Shown piece after piece: positions 60,351-64,000 of a DNA stretch of 64,000 nt. The stretch covers positions 305,080-369,079 of the forward strand of contig NZ_MDAG01000035.1 of assembly GCF_002876705.1 (NCBI RefSeq). Direction: 5' to 3'. Each line of letters starts with the position of its first letter. Position 1 is the first letter of the stretch. The notes under the pieces were generated by a model that searched no databases, was not told the DNA's origin, and saw nothing but the letters and a program-made list of their open reading frames with translations. Source of the DNA: Enterovibrio norvegicus_B (GTDB lineage: Bacteria; Pseudomonadota; Gammaproteobacteria; Enterobacterales; Vibrionaceae). The translations under genes and the position numbers were made by a program.

Positions 60351-61655
60351 ATGCGCACCGCGACAACGAACCTGCCGCACACGTCGTCTTACTACGCAGC
60401 GACAGCAAAATACCCGCAACGTTATCCGCAATTATCAGAATCCATTTCTGCCGATGTGTGCATCGTGGGCGGCGGGTTCAGTGGCGTGAACAGCGCGATT
60501 GAATTGGCGCAGCGTGGGTATTCCGTGGTGTTACTTGAATCGAACAAGGTGGGCTGGGGCGCATCGGGTCGAAATGGCGGGGAGTTGATTCGTGGCATCG
60601 GCCACGGCATCGAGCAGTTCACCAACCAAATTGGTCGCGAAGGCGTAGACGCCATCAACCAAATGGGTGTAGAGGCAGTGCAGATCGTCAAAGATCGCGT
60701 GGGTGAATTCAATATCGACTGCGATCTGGCGATGGGCTATTGCGATCTCGCATTAAAACCTAGCCACATTAAAGAGCTACAAGAAGACTTCGATGCGTTA
60801 ACAGCATCGGGCTATCCTCATGACATTAAAATGTTGAGCAAAGCCGACCTGCCCGATGTGATTGGCTCAGATCGCTACACAGGCGGTATGCTCGATATGG
60901 GAAGTGGTCACTTACACCCACTGAATTTAGTGGCGGGCGAAGCGGTCGCAGCCGCATCATTGGGCGTGCAGATCTTTGAAGACAGTGCCGCCGTGAGCAT
61001 CACGAAAGGCGATAAGCCTGTGGTGAAAACCGAAAAAGGACAAGTGACCTGCCGTTATCTATTACTGGCGGGCAATGCGTATATTGGCCATAAACTTGAA
61101 CCCTATATTGGTGGGAAGGTGTTGCCTGCGGGAAGCTATATCATTGCCACAGAGCCTTTGACCGACGAACAAGTTCGCCAGACCATTCCTCAAAATATGG
61201 CGTTTGCGGATTTAAGCATTGCGTTGGATTACTACCACCTCTCGGGCGATAACCGTCTCTTATTTGGCGGACTATGTACCTATTCCGGCAAAGACCCGAA
61301 AGACATCACTGGCGCATTGTTGCCGAATTTAGAGCTTGTCTTCCCTGCACTAAAAGGCATTAACATCGACTTTGAGTGGGGGGGAATGATCGGTATCGGC
61401 GCAAACAGATTACCTCAAATTGGCACCCTGCCAGATTCCCCGAATATCTTTTACGCGCAGGCTTACTCTGGGCATGGCGTGAACGCGACACACATGGCGG
61501 GCAAAGTGATTGCAGAAGCCATATCGGGCACTGCGGAACGCTTTGATGTGTTTGCGCGGGTGAAGCACATGACGTTTCCGGGTGGGCCGTTGTTGCGTTC
61601 ACCGTTACTCGCCATTGGCATGACGTACCATCGAATCAAAGAAGTGCTTCAGTAA
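60351..61655 (+). CDS. gamma-glutamylputrescine oxidoreductase PuuB-like (second copy)
   Basis: This 434-residue DAO-family enzyme is related to the first copy but not identical: VCIVGGGFSGVNSAIEL, VGWGASGRNGGELIRG and YSGHGVNATHMAG. The ATG at 60351 (MRTATTNLPHTSSYY) has GAGGA upstream. It has its own PuuR-like operator. Substrate differences between the copies cannot be read from the sequence. Confidence 0.9.
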   Translation: MRTATTNLPHTSSYYAATAKYPQRYPQLSESISADVCIVGGGFSGVNSAIELAQRGYSVVLLESNKVGWGASGRNGGELIRGIGHGIEQFTNQIGREGVDAINQMGVEAVQIVKDRVGEFNIDCDLAMGYCDLALKPSHIKELQEDFDALTASGYPHDIKMLSKADLPDVIGSDRYTGGMLDMGSGHLHPLNLVAGEAVAAASLGVQIFEDSAAVSITKGDKPVVKTEKGQVTCRYLLLAGNAYIGHKLEPYIGGKVLPAGSYIIATEPLTDEQVRQTIPQNMAFADLSIALDYYHLSGDNRLLFGGLCTYSGKDPKDITGALLPNLELVFPALKGINIDFEWGGMIGIGANRLPQIGTLPDSPNIFYAQAYSGHGVNATHMAGKVIAEAISGTAERFDVFARVKHMTFPGGPLLRSPLLAIGMTYHRIKEVLQ

Positions 61656-61843
61656 CTCATTATGATGCGCCGCGCTTGATTTCTTTGAACAATAAATTCA
61701 GTGACTTAACGTCTCATAAATAAGTTTGTGAGGCGTTGTCATACTTTTCTCGTTTTCCGGTCTCTTATTAGGTCTGTAATACTTTTCGAAAGGCCTTCAG
61801 GAAAGGTGTCATTGTAAGACATGGGTTTAATCAGGAGAGAATA

Positions 61844-63061
61844 ATGGCTGGAAAACGCAATAAAGTGACCTTCACAAGCGGCGGGTTAGAGCTTGCTGGC
61901 TTGCTGGAAACGCCAGAACAAAACGTGCGGGGCTATGCGCTATTCGCCCACTGCTTTACCTGTGGTAAAGATGTGGCGGCGGCATCGCGCATTTCACGCG
62001 CATTGGTGAACATTGGTTTTGCTGTCTTTCGATTTGATTTCACTGGCCTTGGCGGCAGTGACGGTGACTTTGAAAATACCAACTTTTCATCGAATGTTGA
62101 CGACCTTGTGGCGGCGGCTGATTTCTTGCGTGACAACTATGAAGCTCCTCTTCTTCTTATTGGACACAGCCTTGGTGGTCGCGCGGTATTGTCAGCGGCG
62201 CATCGTATTCCTGAAGTGTCAGCGGTCGCCACAGTGGGCGCGCCTGCAGATGCAGAACACGTGTCGAAGCAATTCGCGGCACACGTTGAGAATATTGATG
62301 CAGAAGGGCAGGCGGAAGTGAGCCTTGCAGGTCGTCCGTTTACCATCAAAAAACAATTCCTTGATGATATTCGCGCCGAGAACGATGACATCGAAAACTT
62401 GCGTGTTCCTCTGTTAGTCATGCATTCGCCTATTGATAGCATTGTGCTGATTAAAGAAGCAGAGAAAATCTATACCCGTGCCAAACACCCGAAAAGCTTC
62501 GTCACCTTGGACACGGCTGATCACCTGCTCTCCAACAAAGACGATGCACAATACGTGGCTGAACTGATTGCTGCGTGGTCGCAACGCTACATCGACAAAG
62601 CCTCGCCCATCAAAGAAGCAGAAGCAGGTGTCACACGGGGCGAAGTGCTGGTGAGTGAACACAACAAAGCCTTTACGCGCACTATCCAGACGGATCATCA
62701 CCAATGGTTTGCCGACGAGCCCGTTGATTTTGGTGGCGACAACCTTGGCCCCGACCCTTACGAACATGTGCTGGCAGGGTTAGGTGCCTGCACATCCATG
62801 ACCATTCGCATGTATGCCAATCGCAAGAAACTCCCATTGGACGATGTGAAAGTCACACTGTCTCATAGCCGCCAACACGGCGCGGATTGCGAGCACTGTG
62901 ACGAAGAACATTCGAAAGTCGAAGTCCTCGCGCGCACCATCGAGCTGGTGGGTGATTTGACGGACGAACAGCGCCAGCGCTTGCTGGAAATCGCGGATAA
63001 GTGTCCGGTGCATAAGACGCTGGAAAGTAAGATCGTGATTACGACGGCGTTGGCGGAGTAG
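61844..63061 (+). CDS. bifunctional alpha/beta hydrolase-OsmC family protein
   Basis: Two domains are fused in 405 residues. Residues 1-250 are an alpha/beta hydrolase with FAHCFTCGKD near 30 and the nucleophile elbow LIGHSLGGRAVL near 106. Residues 270-405 are an OsmC/Ohr-like domain with LAGLGACTSMTIRMYANRK and CPVHKTLESKI, including the two conserved Cys of peroxidase-type OsmC proteins. A role in lipid-hydroperoxide or ester detoxification is inferred from the family. AGGAGAG precedes the ATG. The gene ends at TAG just before the assembly gap. Confidence 0.92.
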   Translation: MAGKRNKVTFTSGGLELAGLLETPEQNVRGYALFAHCFTCGKDVAAASRISRALVNIGFAVFRFDFTGLGGSDGDFENTNFSSNVDDLVAAADFLRDNYEAPLLLIGHSLGGRAVLSAAHRIPEVSAVATVGAPADAEHVSKQFAAHVENIDAEGQAEVSLAGRPFTIKKQFLDDIRAENDDIENLRVPLLVMHSPIDSIVLIKEAEKIYTRAKHPKSFVTLDTADHLLSNKDDAQYVAELIAAWSQRYIDKASPIKEAEAGVTRGEVLVSEHNKAFTRTIQTDHHQWFADEPVDFGGDNLGPDPYEHVLAGLGACTSMTIRMYANRKKLPLDDVKVTLSHSRQHGADCEHCDEEHSKVEVLARTIELVGDLTDEQRQRLLEIADKCPVHKTLESKIVITTALAE

Positions 63062-63099
63062 GGGAAGAGCGGGAAGAGCGGGAAGAGCAGGAAGAGCAG
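63062..63099 (+). repeat. 9-bp tandem repeat at the left edge of the assembly gap
   Basis: Units GGGAAGAGC (three copies) and AGGAAGAGC (one copy) continue directly into N. The same unit reappears after the gap, so the gap probably hides a longer RGGAAGAGC array. Confidence 0.85.
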
Positions 63100-63863
63100 N
63101 NNNNNNNNNNNNNNNNNNNNNNNNNNNNNNNNNNNNNNNNNNNNNNNNNNNNNNNNNNNNNNNNNNNNNNNNNNNNNNNNNNNNNNNNNNNNNNNNNNNN
63201 NNNNNNNNNNNNNNNNNNNNNNNNNNNNNNNNNNNNNNNNNNNNNNNNNNNNNNNNNNNNNNNNNNNNNNNNNNNNNNNNNNNNNNNNNNNNNNNNNNNN
63301 NNNNNNNNNNNNNNNNNNNNNNNNNNNNNNNNNNNNNNNNNNNNNNNNNNNNNNNNNNNNNNNNNNNNNNNNNNNNNNNNNNNNNNNNNNNNNNNNNNNN
63401 NNNNNNNNNNNNNNNNNNNNNNNNNNNNNNNNNNNNNNNNNNNNNNNNNNNNNNNNNNNNNNNNNNNNNNNNNNNNNNNNNNNNNNNNNNNNNNNNNNNN
63501 NNNNNNNNNNNNNNNNNNNNNNNNNNNNNNNNNNNNNNNNNNNNNNNNNNNNNNNNNNNNNNNNNNNNNNNNNNNNNNNNNNNNNNNNNNNNNNNNNNNN
63601 NNNNNNNNNNNNNNNNNNNNNNNNNNNNNNNNNNNNNNNNNNNNNNNNNNNNNNNNNNNNNNNNNNNNNNNNNNNNNNNNNNNNNNNNNNNNNNNNNNNN
63701 NNNNNNNNNNNNNNNNNNNNNNNNNNNNNNNNNNNNNNNNNNNNNNNNNNNNNNNNNNNNNNNNNNNNNNNNNNNNNNNNNNNNNNNNNNNNNNNNNNNN
63801 NNNNNNNNNNNNNNNNNNNNNNNNNNNNNNNNNNNNNNNNNNNNNNNNNNNNNNNNNNNNNNN
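63100..63863. other. assembly gap (764 N)
   Basis: All bases are unknown. No gene can be called here. An open frame reading through the N is an artefact. Confidence 0.99.
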
Positions 63864-64000
63864 AGAGCAGGAAGAGCAGGAAGCGCCAGATGGCGAGTTG
63901 CGAGTGTCGAGAAAGAGCAGATTAGAGCAAGAGCTGAAAATTAGAACTTGACGGTTATTGTTCGTAACACACACTGAGAGTCGTACCTCGTACCTCGTAC
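63864..64000 (+). repeat. post-gap region with 9-bp and 7-bp tandem repeats
   Basis: AGGAAGAGC units resume after the gap (63869-63886, the last changed to AGGAAGCGC). At the end, TCGTACC repeats about 2.9 times (63981-64000). No coding sequence is seen in these 137 bases. Confidence 0.75.

Noticed and set aside
63039..63974. 311-codon open frame across the assembly gap
   Set aside because: Almost all residues are unknown because of N, and the ends are repeat-derived Ser/Cys runs.

Overview
The window looks like chromosomal DNA of a Vibrionaceae gammaproteobacterium, perhaps of the Vibrio/Grimontia/Enterovibrio group. The evidence is gene order and protein resemblance: yoaA-tsaB followed by fadD-rnd-minEDC-ycgL, an H-NS gene beside a lysine-riboswitch-controlled NhaC-family transporter, a complete hisGDCBHAF(IE) operon with a His-rich leader peptide, and a formate dehydrogenase/tungstate locus of the Vibrio/Shewanella type. 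GC content is moderate (about half, by eye). I see no rRNA, tRNA, CRISPR, insertion sequence or phage. A run of 764 N marks an assembly gap at 63100-63863.

Layout. 1-13.3 kb is housekeeping: the end of yoaA, tsaB, a small conserved protein, an alpha/beta hydrolase, fadD, rnd, minC-minD-minE, ycgL, a lytic transglycosylase, hns, a lysine riboswitch with its transporter, and tdk. 13.3-32.8 kb is a formate dehydrogenase island: a MobB-MoeA fusion, MobA, a TupABC-type tungstate transporter, a sigma-54 response regulator with its histidine kinase, an HTH/periplasmic-binding-like regulator, FdhD, DUF3305 and DUF3306 proteins, a polyferredoxin, a TorD-like chaperone, FdhX, FdhA (Cys type), FdhB, FdhC and a small membrane protein. 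33-39.3 kb holds an exported MTA/SAH nucleosidase with a PurR-like box, then a complete pseudaminic acid operon pseBCFGHI. 39.5-46.8 kb is the his operon with its attenuator. 47-48 kb has a small hypothetical gene and ychJ. 48.1-61.7 kb is a putrescine import and catabolism cluster: two puuA-like genes, puuD, spuC, potFGHI, two puuB-like genes and puuR. 61.8-63.1 kb encodes a hydrolase-OsmC fusion.

The most interesting system is regulatory. Five -24/-12 (sigma-54) elements with the exact GG-N10-GC spacing sit in front of four transcription units of the formate dehydrogenase island: tupABC-mobA-mobB/moeA, fdhD-regulator, DUF3305-DUF3306 (two tandem copies 22 bp apart) and the structural fdh operon. 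The island itself encodes a sigma-54 activator with an intact GAFTGA loop. A shared half-site, GWCAAAWTGTCCC, occurs once upstream of the tup promoter and as an inverted pair upstream of the fdh promoter, so it is a candidate binding site for that regulator. Metal import, cofactor synthesis, sulfuration, maturation and enzyme would then be switched on together by one two-component system. Other points worth checking are the lysine riboswitch with a legible start-site-sequestering switch, the secreted nucleosidase under a PurR-like box, and short tandem repeats flanking the assembly gap.
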